Positions 48,458 to 58,398 of a DNA stretch of 64,000 bases are shown here, one piece after another. The notes beneath the pieces were generated by a model that did not search any database, was not told the origin of the DNA, and was given only the letters and a program-made list of their open reading frames with translations. The stretch spans positions 47,816 through 111,815 of the forward strand of contig DYKI01000004.1 of the NCBI GenBank assembly GCA_020722705.1, written 5' to 3'. Positions within the stretch are counted from its first letter, which is position 1; every line of letters starts with the position of its first letter. Made by a program: the position numbers and the translations under genes. The DNA comes from Chthonomonas calidirosea (GTDB lineage Bacteria; Armatimonadota; Chthonomonadetes; Chthonomonadales; CAJBBX01).

Positions 48458-49270
48458 ATGACACCAAGAAGGGTTATATCGTCGGCCAATCACACCACTG
48501 CCATCAGGCCGCCGACGCGACAGAAGATCACCGAAGATGAGAAGCTGATCAACGTCCGCCGACACACACCCGATACGTTCACCCAGTCGGACCCGTGGCG
48601 GGTCCTTCGGATCATGGGCGAGTTTGTCGCCGGTTTCGATGCGCTCGCCGATCTCGGCTGCGCCGTTACGCTCTTCGGAAGCGCACGGGTTGACAAGGAC
48701 GACCCGATGTATCAGGCAACCGTCGCCACGGCCCGCCTACTGGGCGAAGCGGGATTCAGCATCATCACGGGCGGCGGCCCCGGCATCATGGAAGCCGGCA
48801 ATCGCGGCGCCATGGAGGCTGGAGCCCGATCCGTGGGACTGAACATCGAGCTCCCGTTCGAACAGCATCTGAATCCCTATACGGACACGTCACTGGAGTT
48901 CCGCTACTTCTTCGTCCGCAAGATGATGTTTGTGAAGTACGCCTGCGCGTTCGTCATCTTCCCCGGCGGCTTCGGCACATTGGATGAACTGCTCGAAGCG
49001 CTCGTGCTCATCCAGACGGGCAAGGTAAGCAACTTCCCGGTCATACTCTTCAACTCGGAGTACTGGTCGGGCCTGCTTGAGTGGCTCAAGGCGACGGTGC
49101 AGGCCTCAGGCAAGATCGCCCCAAACGACCTGGACCTGATGGCAGTGAGCGACACACCCGAAGAGGTCAGAGACATCGTTGTGCGGTCGCTTCAGGATGA
49201 TCAGTGGTGGGCTCAACGCGAGGAGGGTTCGCGGGCCCAACTGGAGCGGCATCTCTGCCCACGCACCTAA
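48458..49270 (+). CDS. LOG family protein (TIGR00730 Rossmann fold)
   Basis: VTLFGSARVDKDDPMY, FSIITGGGPGIMEAGNRGAMEAG, FVIFPGGFGTLDELLEALVLIQTGK (PGGxGTxxE). Confidence 0.95.
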   Translation: MTPRRVISSANHTTAIRPPTRQKITEDEKLINVRRHTPDTFTQSDPWRVLRIMGEFVAGFDALADLGCAVTLFGSARVDKDDPMYQATVATARLLGEAGFSIITGGGPGIMEAGNRGAMEAGARSVGLNIELPFEQHLNPYTDTSLEFRYFFVRKMMFVKYACAFVIFPGGFGTLDELLEALVLIQTGKVSNFPVILFNSEYWSGLLEWLKATVQASGKIAPNDLDLMAVSDTPEEVRDIVVRSLQDDQWWAQREEGSRAQLERHLCPRT

Positions 49271-49274
49271 GCCG

Positions 49275-49331
49275 GAAGGGCGAGGCTCCCGCTCCCCTCT
49301 ATCCCATCCGTCCCATCCGTCCGATTGCGAA
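49275..49331. repeat. REP-like repeat plus 9-bp tandem in a convergent intergenic gap
   Basis: GGAAGGGCGAGGCTCCCGCTCCCCTCTATCCCATCCGTCCCATCCGTCCGATT. Confidence 0.7.
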
Positions 49332-49340
49332 CCGGCTCGG

Positions 49341-50285
49341 TCACTGCCCGATCCGAGAGGCGTCGTTCACGCGGATCGTCACACTCACCATCGCCTGTTC
49401 GGACTTCACGGATACGCCCCGGGGCAACTCCAGCGGAACCTGCCGTGTCGTATCCGCTTTGATCCCCTCCAGTGCGATCGCAACGGTGTTGACCGAGGTC
49501 AGGGCAAGCAAGTCCTCCGGGTTCCCCGTGAGGGTCACCTGCACCGGATCGCATACGACGGCCGTGATCACGAACGGGGCTTCGACTCGGCCCTTCAGCG
49601 CCGGGCTTACCGGCAGTGTGCGTGTCGCTGCGATGTCCTGGAGGTCCACCTCCACATAGGCTGTCGGCGGGTCCACTCGAACCTCCTCAACCGCTATCCC
49701 GGCACGGTCAACTGCAGCGATGACTGCCTGCTCGCGCAGGTCTTTGCCGGACGGGCTCAGACGCACCATGAGCGCAGCGACGCGCTGCACTGCATCACGC
49801 GGGCCTTCAACATCCGCCCACGCGGGCTCTATTCGAGGGGTCGTGTACCGCTTGCCGAACGGCGGCTCGTTCCGGTATTCGGCTCCAATCTGCATGCGCC
49901 TTCTCGCCGCAACACGGACCTCGATGGCGACCGAGCGCGTCTGTTTCGGGAAAGCAATCGCCGGCGCTTCAGGAGGCGCGGCGAAGCGGGCCACCGGCAG
50001 CGACTTCATGCCTGGACGCGCCAGACCGATATCAACAATCGCCTTGACCGCGCCGTCGGGAATCGCGTCCAACTGCTGTGTCGGACCGACGACATCCACG
50101 TTCACCATCGTCGGCTTCACTTCCACAGAGAGTCCCGGGGCGGCCGTACCCACGGTGACGACCTCGGCGACAACCTGGCGCGAGGGGGCGCCCGCACGCT
50201 CCTGACCAGCGTAGGCCCAGATCATCAGCGCCGTCGCCAGCGCGATCAGTTTGAGCAGAACGTTCTCGCGCAAGCCCCGAATCAT
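49341..50285 (-). CDS. YbbR/CdaR-like domain protein
   Basis: NVLLKLIALATALMIWAYAGQ N-terminal TM and YbbR-like repeats; directly downstream of cdaA-like gene. Confidence 0.82.
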   Translation of the reverse strand: MIRGLRENVLLKLIALATALMIWAYAGQERAGAPSRQVVAEVVTVGTAAPGLSVEVKPTMVNVDVVGPTQQLDAIPDGAVKAIVDIGLARPGMKSLPVARFAAPPEAPAIAFPKQTRSVAIEVRVAARRRMQIGAEYRNEPPFGKRYTTPRIEPAWADVEGPRDAVQRVAALMVRLSPSGKDLREQAVIAAVDRAGIAVEEVRVDPPTAYVEVDLQDIAATRTLPVSPALKGRVEAPFVITAVVCDPVQVTLTGNPEDLLALTSVNTVAIALEGIKADTTRQVPLELPRGVSVKSEQAMVSVTIRVNDASRIGQ

Positions 50286-51190
50286 CGAGCCGCCGTCTCC
50301 TTCTTGCTGCGACGGGTCCGGCGGCGGGCTCGCGAGGTGCTCTGAATGATCGCATCACCGACGCGAGAAGCCACCTGACCGATTGCCGTTCCGGAGATCC
50401 CCTGCGCGTCGGAAACGTCGAGCAGCTTGCGAAGCCTCTCCCGCAAGCTGTCCTCCGTGAACCCGCGCACGAGGCGACCCTCAACGGCAATGGAAATGGT
50501 GCCGGTCTCCTCGGAGACAACAACGACCACTGCGTCGCTCTCCTCCGACATACCGAGGGCAGCTTTGTGCCGGGTATGGACGGCCACATCCAGCTTGCTC
50601 GCCTCGGTGAGCGGGAGCGTGCACCCGGCGGCTACCAGCGTGTTGCCCCGGATCACCACGGCGCCATCGTGCAGCGGGCTCCCGGGGTGAAAGATCGTGC
50701 CGATCAGCTCCGATGATGTCTGCGCGTTGATGGCCGTGCCGTTGGAGATGATATCCTCCAGCTTGGTCTCACGCTCCAGCACAATCAGGGCGCCCACCCG
50801 CTTGACCGACATCGTGTTGACCGCCCTGACCACATGGTCAACCATCTCGCCCACCGTCTCCTGGCTCGTCAGGCCGAAGCTCCGCGTCCAGAAGCCCAAC
50901 CGTCCAAACTCCTCGAGCGTATGCCTCAGCTCAGGGAAGAATAGAATGACAAGCGCGACAGGACCGAAGGCGAATGTGGTTCGCAGAAGCCAGTTGAGGC
51001 CAAAGAGGTTGAGCCAGTCGGTCACGAAGACCGCGGCGAAGAAGATGAGCAGACCGCCGATGATCTGGAGCGCCCGAGTGCCCTTGGCCAACAACAGCAG
51101 GCGGTAGACGAGCCACGCAATCGCGAGCACATCTACGACGACCATGTAGTCGAACTGAGTGAGCGCGCCCAGAAGGTGACGCCAGGGCAT
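50282..51190 (-). CDS. cdaA: diadenylate cyclase CdaA
   Basis: DVLAIAWLVYRLLLLAKGTRALQIIGGLLIF, GALIVLERETKLEDIISNGTAINA, HPGSPLHDGAVVIRGNTLVAAGCTLPL, TRHKAALGMSEESDAVVVVVSEETG. Confidence 0.96.
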   Translation of the reverse strand: MPWRHLLGALTQFDYMVVVDVLAIAWLVYRLLLLAKGTRALQIIGGLLIFFAAVFVTDWLNLFGLNWLLRTTFAFGPVALVILFFPELRHTLEEFGRLGFWTRSFGLTSQETVGEMVDHVVRAVNTMSVKRVGALIVLERETKLEDIISNGTAINAQTSSELIGTIFHPGSPLHDGAVVIRGNTLVAAGCTLPLTEASKLDVAVHTRHKAALGMSEESDAVVVVVSEETGTISIAVEGRLVRGFTEDSLRERLRKLLDVSDAQGISGTAIGQVASRVGDAIIQSTSRARRRTRRSKKETAAR

Positions 51191-51257
51191 GGGGAACCGA
51201 ACCTTCCTTATGGAGTCGCACACTGCGACTCTCCCAAAACAGAGTATAACATCACAA

Positions 51258-51274
51258 CACGTTTGATCAACGTG
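51258..51274. promoter_or_regulatory. candidate operator (6-bp inverted repeat)
   Basis: CACGTT-TGATC-AACGTG between divergent cdaA and the PqaA-like gene. Confidence 0.35.
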
Positions 51275-51295
51275 CAAAATGGAGGTGTTCCGGAA

Positions 51296-52582
51296 ATGCG
51301 TCGGATGGCTCTTGCCGCCGCCATGTGCGCGGCGTTTATACTCGGTTGTCTTGCTGAATCGCGGGCTGATTTTGCCGCATACCTGGCCAAACCCGAGCCG
51401 GTCTATCGCTGGGAGAAACGGGGCGAGCAGACCCTTACGGGCGGCAAGGTCTACGATCTCCACATGGTCTCGCAGACGTGGCAGGACATCGTCTGGGAGC
51501 ATCGCATTCAGTTGTTCGTCCCCACGGAGATGAGCGCGCCGACACAGTGCACGCTCCTCAACACGGGTGGCAGCGGAGGGGCCGAAGAGGCGGTATTGGG
51601 CCTCATGGCAGCCCGCATGTCGGGCTCGCCGTTCGCCATACTCTACAACATCCCGAATCAGCCGATCTACGGCAAGAACGAGGATGCGCTCATCGCTCAT
51701 ACGTGGCTGAAGTTCATCGAGACCGGCGACGAGAACTGGCCCCTGCACTTCCCGATGGCCAAGGCCGACATCAAGGCGATGGATGCCATTCAAGCGTTCA
51801 CGCGCGAGGCAGGTCTGACGCCGATCAAGGACTTCATCGTCACCGGGGCGTCGAAACGAGGGTGGACGACCTGGTTGGTGGGAGCAAGCAAGGACAAGCG
51901 CGTCAAGGCGATTGCGCCGATGGTCATTGACGTACTGAACGTTGCCGCACAGGTCCGGCACCAACTGGCGTCCTACGGGAAGCCCAGCGAGCAGGTTGAA
52001 GACTACAGCTCGGCGGGCTTGCTCCCCTTGATCGAGTCCCCCAAGGGCAAGCGCCTCATGGAGCTCGAAGACCCATACAGCTATCGTCGGATCATCACCA
52101 TGCCGAAACTCATCATCCTTGGCACGAATGACCGCTACTGGACGCAAGACGCACTCAACCTGTACTGGGACGGTCTCGTTGGCCCGAAGTGGATCGCGTA
52201 CATCCCCAACAGCGGGCACGGCCTCGAGGATCGCGGGCGGCTGCTCAACGTCCTGACAGCGTTCGTCCGGGCGCAGGGATCGCGCAAGCCCTTCCCCACC
52301 CCGAAATGGACCTACACCGACACCGCGGACGGCGTCACACTGACCGTGACGACTTCGGAGCCGGCAAAGGCCGCACGGCTCTTCCATGTCACTGCCCCGA
52401 CCCGCGACTTCCGTGACCAGAAGTGGACCTCACGCGATATGACCGGTTCGATGACGAAGTTCACCGCGACCTACAAGACGCCGGCCACGGGGTACGCGGC
52501 GGTATACGGTGAGTTGGTTTACGAGCGCGACGGCAAGACGTTTACGGTCACGACGCAGATCCGTATACTCGGCAAGCCGTAA
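51296..52582 (+). CDS. PhoPQ-activated pathogenicity-related (PqaA-like) hydrolase
   Basis: YLAKPEPVYRWEKRGEQTLTGGKVYDLHMVSQTWQDIVWEHRIQLFVP, FIVTGASKRGWTTWLVGASKDKRVKAIAPMVIDVLN. Confidence 0.92.
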   Translation: MRRMALAAAMCAAFILGCLAESRADFAAYLAKPEPVYRWEKRGEQTLTGGKVYDLHMVSQTWQDIVWEHRIQLFVPTEMSAPTQCTLLNTGGSGGAEEAVLGLMAARMSGSPFAILYNIPNQPIYGKNEDALIAHTWLKFIETGDENWPLHFPMAKADIKAMDAIQAFTREAGLTPIKDFIVTGASKRGWTTWLVGASKDKRVKAIAPMVIDVLNVAAQVRHQLASYGKPSEQVEDYSSAGLLPLIESPKGKRLMELEDPYSYRRIITMPKLIILGTNDRYWTQDALNLYWDGLVGPKWIAYIPNSGHGLEDRGRLLNVLTAFVRAQGSRKPFPTPKWTYTDTADGVTLTVTTSEPAKAARLFHVTAPTRDFRDQKWTSRDMTGSMTKFTATYKTPATGYAAVYGELVYERDGKTFTVTTQIRILGKP

Positions 52583-52684
52583 CTGCTCTCCAGAGGAAGT
52601 GCAGCCCCGATGCCCGGCGCGGCAGGTTGCCTTGGCGCGCCGGGTTCGACTATACTGAAGGACCCACGAAGTCGTTTCCACTCT

Positions 52685-53164
52685 ATGCATGCCATCCTGG
52701 ACATACTCCAAGCCGACGCACGAACGTCACCGGCCCAGATCGCCGAACGACTCGGCATCCCGGAGGATGAAGTTCGCGACCGCATCGCGCGCTGGGAGAA
52801 TGAGGGCGTCATACGCCGGTACAAAGCCATCGTAGACCCGGAACGTATGGGCATCGAGAGGGTCGTCGCCTACATTGACGTGTCGGTATCGCCGGAGCGC
52901 GGCGCCGGCTTCGACGAGGTCGCCGCTCGGATTGCGCGCTTTTCGGAAGTGCGATCTGTCGTCCTGGTATCGGGCGGCCACGACCTGCGTGTCGTCGTGG
53001 AAGGCGAGAGCATCCGAGCAGTGTCGGCATTCGTTGCGGAACGGCTTGCCCCGCTGGATCGGGTCAAGGCGACGGCAACGCACTTTGAGCTGAAACGCTA
53101 TAAGGACGACGGTGAGCTTCTGATCGAGCCGGACACTGATCGTCGCCTGGCGGTAACGCCGTGA
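52685..53164 (+). CDS. Lrp/AsnC family regulator
   Basis: ILDILQADARTSPAQIAERLGIPEDEVRDRIARWENEGVIRRYKAIVDPERMG. Confidence 0.93.
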   Translation: MHAILDILQADARTSPAQIAERLGIPEDEVRDRIARWENEGVIRRYKAIVDPERMGIERVVAYIDVSVSPERGAGFDEVAARIARFSEVRSVVLVSGGHDLRVVVEGESIRAVSAFVAERLAPLDRVKATATHFELKRYKDDGELLIEPDTDRRLAVTP

Positions 53165-54426
53165 GGCCGCTCAACAGGGCGGTCGCCGCCATTCCTCCAT
53201 CCGGCATACGCAGGTTCTTCGATCTGGCGGCCGCACGTCCCGATGTCATCTCGCTCGGCATCGGCGAGCCGGACTTTGTGACGCCGTGGCGCATCCGTGA
53301 GGCGGCGATATACGCTGTCGAGCAGGGCCACACGACCTACACGGCCAACTCGGGCATTCCCGAGCTTCGGCGACTGATCGCCCGGTACTGTGACGCGCGG
53401 GATGGCGTGACCTACAACCCAGACAACGAGATCGTCGTGACGGCAGGCGTCTCGGAAGCCCTTGACCTCGCGCTGCGCGCCATAACGGAGCAGGGCGACG
53501 AGGTGATTCTGTTCGAGCCGTGCTACGTCTCGTACGGACCGTGTGTCACCATAGCCGGCGGCGTCCCGGTCGCGGTCTCCACGCAAGCCGAGGAGGGGTT
53601 CGCGATCGCCCCCGACAGAGTGCGTGCCGCAATCACAAGCAGAACAAAGGCCATCTTGCTGTGCTCGCCGGGCAACCCGACGGGCGCAGTACAGCCGGGC
53701 CCCATACTGAAACAGCTCGTTGACATTGCGGTCGAGCACGACCTCTATGTGATCTCGGACGAGATCTACTCGCGCCTCGTCTACGGCGTCCCGCACACGT
53801 GTGTGGCTGGGATCCCCGGAGCCCGGGAGCGGACGATCCTGCTGAACGGCCTTTCGAAGTCCATGGCCATGACGGGATGGCGCGTCGGCTACGCCTGCGC
53901 GCCGGAACCGATCACCTCCTTGATGCTCAAGATCCATCAGTACACGACCCTGTGCGCGCCGCACGTGTCCCAGATGGCCGCCATCGAGGCTTTACGCAAC
54001 GGCGAAGCTGAGACAGAGAAGATGGTTGCGGCCTACGACGTTCGGAGAAGGTACCTGTCGTCGGCGTTGACCGACGCGGGACTGCCCTGCCCAGCGCCCG
54101 ATGGCGCGTTCTACGTGTTTCCGTCCATCGAGCCGACGGGACTTCGATCCGACGAGTTCGCTGAGCGGCTGCTGGAGGAGGCCGGTGTCGCCGTCGTTCC
54201 CGGCAGCGTGTTCGGTCCTTCCGGCGAAGGGCACGTGCGGTGCTCATACGCGGCGCCCTTCCCGGCGCTGGAACAGGCCGTGCGCCGCATCCGTCAGTTT
54301 ACGCGACAGTTGGCTGATCGTCGGTCCGACCGGCGCCGCCAGGGGATCGCAGTCGCCAACAGAGGCGGGTCGTGCACACCCGTCGCCGAGCTGTCAGGAA
54401 AAGGACGGTCCGCCACGTGCGAGTGA
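53161..54426 (+). CDS. pyridoxal-phosphate-dependent aminotransferase, class I/II
   Basis: DVISLGIGEPDFVTPWRIREAA, LCSPGNPTGAV, YVISDEIYSRLVYG, LLNGLSKSMAMTGWRVGYACAP. Confidence 0.97.
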   Translation: MRPLNRAVAAIPPSGIRRFFDLAAARPDVISLGIGEPDFVTPWRIREAAIYAVEQGHTTYTANSGIPELRRLIARYCDARDGVTYNPDNEIVVTAGVSEALDLALRAITEQGDEVILFEPCYVSYGPCVTIAGGVPVAVSTQAEEGFAIAPDRVRAAITSRTKAILLCSPGNPTGAVQPGPILKQLVDIAVEHDLYVISDEIYSRLVYGVPHTCVAGIPGARERTILLNGLSKSMAMTGWRVGYACAPEPITSLMLKIHQYTTLCAPHVSQMAAIEALRNGEAETEKMVAAYDVRRRYLSSALTDAGLPCPAPDGAFYVFPSIEPTGLRSDEFAERLLEEAGVAVVPGSVFGPSGEGHVRCSYAAPFPALEQAVRRIRQFTRQLADRRSDRRRQGIAVANRGGSCTPVAELSGKGRSATCE

Positions 54427-55058
54427 AGACCATCGCGGCTCTGCTGACCTGCGCAGCCGTCGCCTCTCTGACCGCCATGGCCTGCGGCGAGCGTCTGGTC
54501 CTGGCGCCTACCGGGCGCATCGTCCTGCCAGGCAACGCGACAGGCCTGTACCTCTGGCGCGATCAGGGCAAGGGGCAGTTGGGCCGCCTCAGCCTGGGAG
54601 TGCCCAAGGACGATCTTGGCCTCGAACTGGAGATCGAGCACATCAGCACAGGCGCTCATGATGTGCAGACGCTCGGCGCCCAGTACTCGGTCATCAGTGA
54701 AGCATTCACCAACAATCTGGCTCCGGCGGTGTCGGTCGGCGTGCTTGACCTCCCAAATCGGACCCCGTTCGGACGTTCATGGTATCTGGCCCTGTCCAAG
54801 ACCATGGGCCTCAGCGCTGACCAGGAGCGGTACCTCGGCTCGTTGCGGATTCATGCAGGCTACGGCTCTCATCGCATGGGGGGAGCATACATTGGAGCAT
54901 CTGTCCAGGTGGCCGGAAGACTCGACCTTGGCGCGGAGTTGTTCATACGGCGTGTGAACGCTTCGGCCCGGCTCCAGATTGCCGGCCCCTTCGCCGCGGT
55001 GGCCCAGACGCATGATGGGTATGGCATGCTCGGGGTGCAACTGAGAGCTGAAAGGTAA
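54417..55058 (+). CDS. hypothetical secreted/outer-membrane-like protein
   Basis: Signal-like N-terminus; alternating patterns in the C-terminal half (GGAYIGASVQVAGRLDLGAELFIRRVNASARLQIAGPF). Confidence 0.6.
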   Translation: MRVKTIAALLTCAAVASLTAMACGERLVLAPTGRIVLPGNATGLYLWRDQGKGQLGRLSLGVPKDDLGLELEIEHISTGAHDVQTLGAQYSVISEAFTNNLAPAVSVGVLDLPNRTPFGRSWYLALSKTMGLSADQERYLGSLRIHAGYGSHRMGGAYIGASVQVAGRLDLGAELFIRRVNASARLQIAGPFAAVAQTHDGYGMLGVQLRAER

Positions 55059-55080
55059 CAGGCGAGGAGACAAACGACCT

Positions 55081-56313
55081 ATGACTGTTTCGGCGGGTGT
55101 CCGAAGCGACGTAGAAATGGCAACAGAGAGACGTGACGCGGGACGAGAGGGGCCGGGGACCGATACGGACCGCCGCAGGGTTGTCTTGCTCAAGAGCCTG
55201 GCAACCAACAACAGGTTCTACACGCTGGTCGAGCCCGACTCCGGCCTTTCGAACGCCGGAACGATAGACGAGTTTCCGCCCAACATCGTGCTTGGCGTCG
55301 CGTATCCTTGTCTCGAGGACGGCCTGAATGACTTCGCAGTCATCCGCACCACGTTCGAGACCCTCGACTTTTTCCCCAACGATGACGAAATGCGGTCGGA
55401 GTTGTTCGAGATCATCGAAGAAGCCAAGAGCAAACTCATCAGTCGCATACGTGAGCTTCGTGACCGAACCGCAAACAAGACGGCTCACTTCCTCGGTACC
55501 GACCTCGAGGAGTTTCGCACCTACGCGATGGACATGATCCGAAGGGGCTATCCGCGGCGCAACCTTGACAGCATGATGAAGGTGAACGTGTTCGGTTCCG
55601 TCGCCGGCAGCGAACCGGTATCGAACGGGCCCGAGCCGCTGTTCCACTATGTGTTTCGCGATCCGGATTTCCTTGCCGCCAGCGGCCCGCTGTCGGCCCG
55701 CCAGTTCATAGCCGCCATGTTCGACGACATCCTCGGGGCTGTGACCGATGAAGCCTGCTACGTTTCTCGTCATGTCTTCGACCGCGATGTGTTCCAGAAG
55801 TTCATCGCCATGATGTTCGTCAACTACGCGACGACCGATCCCATCTTCTACGGCACCCACAAGGCAGACTATGGCGTCTCCGGCGACAAGACGATGGATG
55901 ATACGCCCCTGTACGTGGCCGTCGCCCGGGAACTTCGCGAGATCGAGGCGCGGCTTGCTGCGGAAGAAGAACCGACAGCGCCCCACGCTGTCCATCCAGT
56001 CGGAGAAGCCGAGGAAGTCCAGCTTGGCGAAGTGGCGCTCGACGAAGACCACGTATTGGGCCCGATTGCCTCAATCTGTGCCGTGGCACGTCGTCTGGAG
56101 CGCCTCGACAACCACGAGGCCGTCGAGAGCGCCCGCGTCATCCTCGCCGATGCCGCGATCCTTGTCCACGAACTCAAGAGCCGAGGAATCCTCTCGCCCG
56201 CAGCGTACGACCCGGCCAACAACAATCATGGGCAAGCGGTTCGGCTGTGTGCCGATACGGCTGCGGCCGCCGATCTTCACGGCGACTGCCCCCGGATGAC
56301 GAGTGACGCCTGA
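55081..56313 (+). CDS. hypothetical protein, no family recognised
   Basis: 410-aa ORF with upstream GGCGAGGAG; directly precedes and overlaps the shc reading frame region. Confidence 0.75.
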   Translation: MTVSAGVRSDVEMATERRDAGREGPGTDTDRRRVVLLKSLATNNRFYTLVEPDSGLSNAGTIDEFPPNIVLGVAYPCLEDGLNDFAVIRTTFETLDFFPNDDEMRSELFEIIEEAKSKLISRIRELRDRTANKTAHFLGTDLEEFRTYAMDMIRRGYPRRNLDSMMKVNVFGSVAGSEPVSNGPEPLFHYVFRDPDFLAASGPLSARQFIAAMFDDILGAVTDEACYVSRHVFDRDVFQKFIAMMFVNYATTDPIFYGTHKADYGVSGDKTMDDTPLYVAVARELREIEARLAAEEEPTAPHAVHPVGEAEEVQLGEVALDEDHVLGPIASICAVARRLERLDNHEAVESARVILADAAILVHELKSRGILSPAAYDPANNNHGQAVRLCADTAAAADLHGDCPRMTSDA

Positions 56314-56386
56314 CAGACAGCGTCCGGACAGAACCCGAGGTATCGAGACGCTTCGCACTAAACCACCGGCGCAGGGACCCGGAAGG

Positions 56387-58393
56387 ATGCCTATTACCGA
56401 AGCCGACAGCACTCACGAGACGACTGAGCGACAACCGCCCGACGCTGTGTTGGGCGGCGTGTCAGTATGCTGTGCACCGAACCGACCGCCCGATCTCGAC
56501 ACGGCCATCCGCGCGGCCCGGTTGCGGCTGCAGTCCCTGCAGAATCCCGACGGGCACTGGGCCGGTGAACTCGAAGGCGACTCGATCCTGGAGACAGACT
56601 ACGCCCTGATGCTGCAGTTCCTCGGCAGGGCCGATATCGGGAAGCTCCGGGAGCTATGCCGATATGCGCTCGGGCAATGGCAGCAAGCCGACGGAGGTCT
56701 GCCCATCTATCCTGGAGGCCCGTCGGACGTCAGCGCCTCCGTCAAGGCCTACTTCGCATGCAAGCTGGCAGGCCACACGGCCGATGAGCCTCGCATGGCC
56801 CGCCTGCGCGAGCGAATCATGGATATGGGCGGCATCACACAGTGCAACACGTTCACGAAGCTCTACCTGGCTATGTTCGGGCAGTACGACTGGGACCGAG
56901 TACCGACGATCCCTCCTGAGTTGATGCTTGCCCCGGGGTGGTTCTACGTCAACATCGGCGCGATGTCTGCATGGTCGCGCGCAATCCTGATCCCGCTGGC
57001 CATCATCAACGCAACGCGGCCCGTCCATCAGGTCCCTCCCCAAATGGGTATCGAGGAGCTCCACCTGGAGCCGACACACAGGAGCCGGGAGTCACGGTCG
57101 CCGCTGCAAGGCGGGTACGGGCAAGCAGCGTGGCGCAACCTCTTCCTCATGGCGGACCGCCTGCTCAAACTCTATGGCCGTCGGCCGATCAGACCAATCC
57201 GGCAGGCTTCCATGCTCCGAGCCGAACGCTGGATACTCGAACACCAACGCGGCTCGGATGGCATCGGAGCGATCCTGCCGGCGATGACGCATTCGGCGAT
57301 GGCGCTGAAGTGCCTCGGGTACCCCGACGACCATCCTGCCATCGAACATGAGCTCTGTCATTTGCAGCGGTTCGAGATTCACGATGAGCGCGGCATTCAC
57401 GTGCAGCCCTGCCTTTCGCCGGTCTGGGATACCGCCATCAGTCTGAACGCGCTGGCAGCATCCGATGACGGCGCGAGAGAACAAGGCTCGCGCCGTGCGG
57501 CTGTGGACTGGCTTCTCGATCACCAGATCCGCACCGAGGGCGATTGGTCGAACAACGTGCGCGGAGTCCAACCCGGCGGCTGGGCGTTCGAGTATCGCAA
57601 CCCCTGGTATCCGGATGTGGACGACACCGCGATGGTCGTCATAGCCCTGAACCACAGCAGGCCCGGAGCCGGCAGGCATGACAGTCTCGATGAGGCCATC
57701 GAGCGCGGTGTTGGCTGGATGCTGGCCATGCAGTCGCGGAACGGAGGCTGGGCATCGTTCGACAAGAACAACACACGCATGCTGCTCCAGTACGTCCCCT
57801 ACGCAGATCACAACGCGATGCTGGATCCGCCGACAGTGGATGTAACCGCCCGCGTCATTGAGGCCCTGTGCTCGGTTGGCGTGCCGCCGTCAAGCCGTCC
57901 AATCCGGCGAGCCGTCCGCTTCGTGCTGGAGAACCAGGAACCCGACGGGTCGTGGTTCGGTCGGTGGGGCGTGAACTACATCTACGGCACATGGCAGGCC
58001 ATACGAGGGCTATTGCGAGCGGGCATGTCACCGCAGGATTCGGCCATACGCAAGGGGGTTGCCTGGCTCATGAGGATTCAGAACGAGGACGGCGGCTGGG
58101 GCGAGGGATGCGGCTCATACGCCGATCCGTCCATGAAGGGAATCGGCCCCAGCACGGCCTCGCAGACCGCATGGGCGCTGCTGGCTCTGATCAGCGGCGG
58201 GGAAGCCCGGTCGGACGCATGCCGTCGCGGCATCAACTACCTGCTGGCGAACCAGTCCTCCCATGGAGGATGGGACGAGACCTGGTTCACCGGCACCGGT
58301 TTCCCGCGCGTCTTCTACCTTCGGTACCACCTGTACAGCCTCTACTTCCCGCTGTGGGCGCTGGGCGAGTACCGGCGCAGTCTGGGGAACTGA
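56387..58393 (+). CDS. shc: squalene-hopene cyclase
   Basis: DVDD motif (WYPDVDDTAMVVIAL), multiple QW repeats (QNPDGHWAGELEGD, QSRNGGWASFDKNN, QEPDGSWFGRWGVNYIYGTW, QNEDGGWGEGCGSY). Confidence 0.97.
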   Translation: MPITEADSTHETTERQPPDAVLGGVSVCCAPNRPPDLDTAIRAARLRLQSLQNPDGHWAGELEGDSILETDYALMLQFLGRADIGKLRELCRYALGQWQQADGGLPIYPGGPSDVSASVKAYFACKLAGHTADEPRMARLRERIMDMGGITQCNTFTKLYLAMFGQYDWDRVPTIPPELMLAPGWFYVNIGAMSAWSRAILIPLAIINATRPVHQVPPQMGIEELHLEPTHRSRESRSPLQGGYGQAAWRNLFLMADRLLKLYGRRPIRPIRQASMLRAERWILEHQRGSDGIGAILPAMTHSAMALKCLGYPDDHPAIEHELCHLQRFEIHDERGIHVQPCLSPVWDTAISLNALAASDDGAREQGSRRAAVDWLLDHQIRTEGDWSNNVRGVQPGGWAFEYRNPWYPDVDDTAMVVIALNHSRPGAGRHDSLDEAIERGVGWMLAMQSRNGGWASFDKNNTRMLLQYVPYADHNAMLDPPTVDVTARVIEALCSVGVPPSSRPIRRAVRFVLENQEPDGSWFGRWGVNYIYGTWQAIRGLLRAGMSPQDSAIRKGVAWLMRIQNEDGGWGEGCGSYADPSMKGIGPSTASQTAWALLALISGGEARSDACRRGINYLLANQSSHGGWDETWFTGTGFPRVFYLRYHLYSLYFPLWALGEYRRSLGN

Positions 58394-58398
58394 CCGCC

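Noticed and set aside
50282-52387. 701-aa minus-strand ORF
   Set aside because: Upstream part is antisense to the PqaA-like gene; the real cdaA starts at 51190.
54943-56052. 369-aa minus-strand ORF
   Set aside because: Shadow ORF opposite the 55081-56313 gene, which has a ribosome-binding site and fits the operon.
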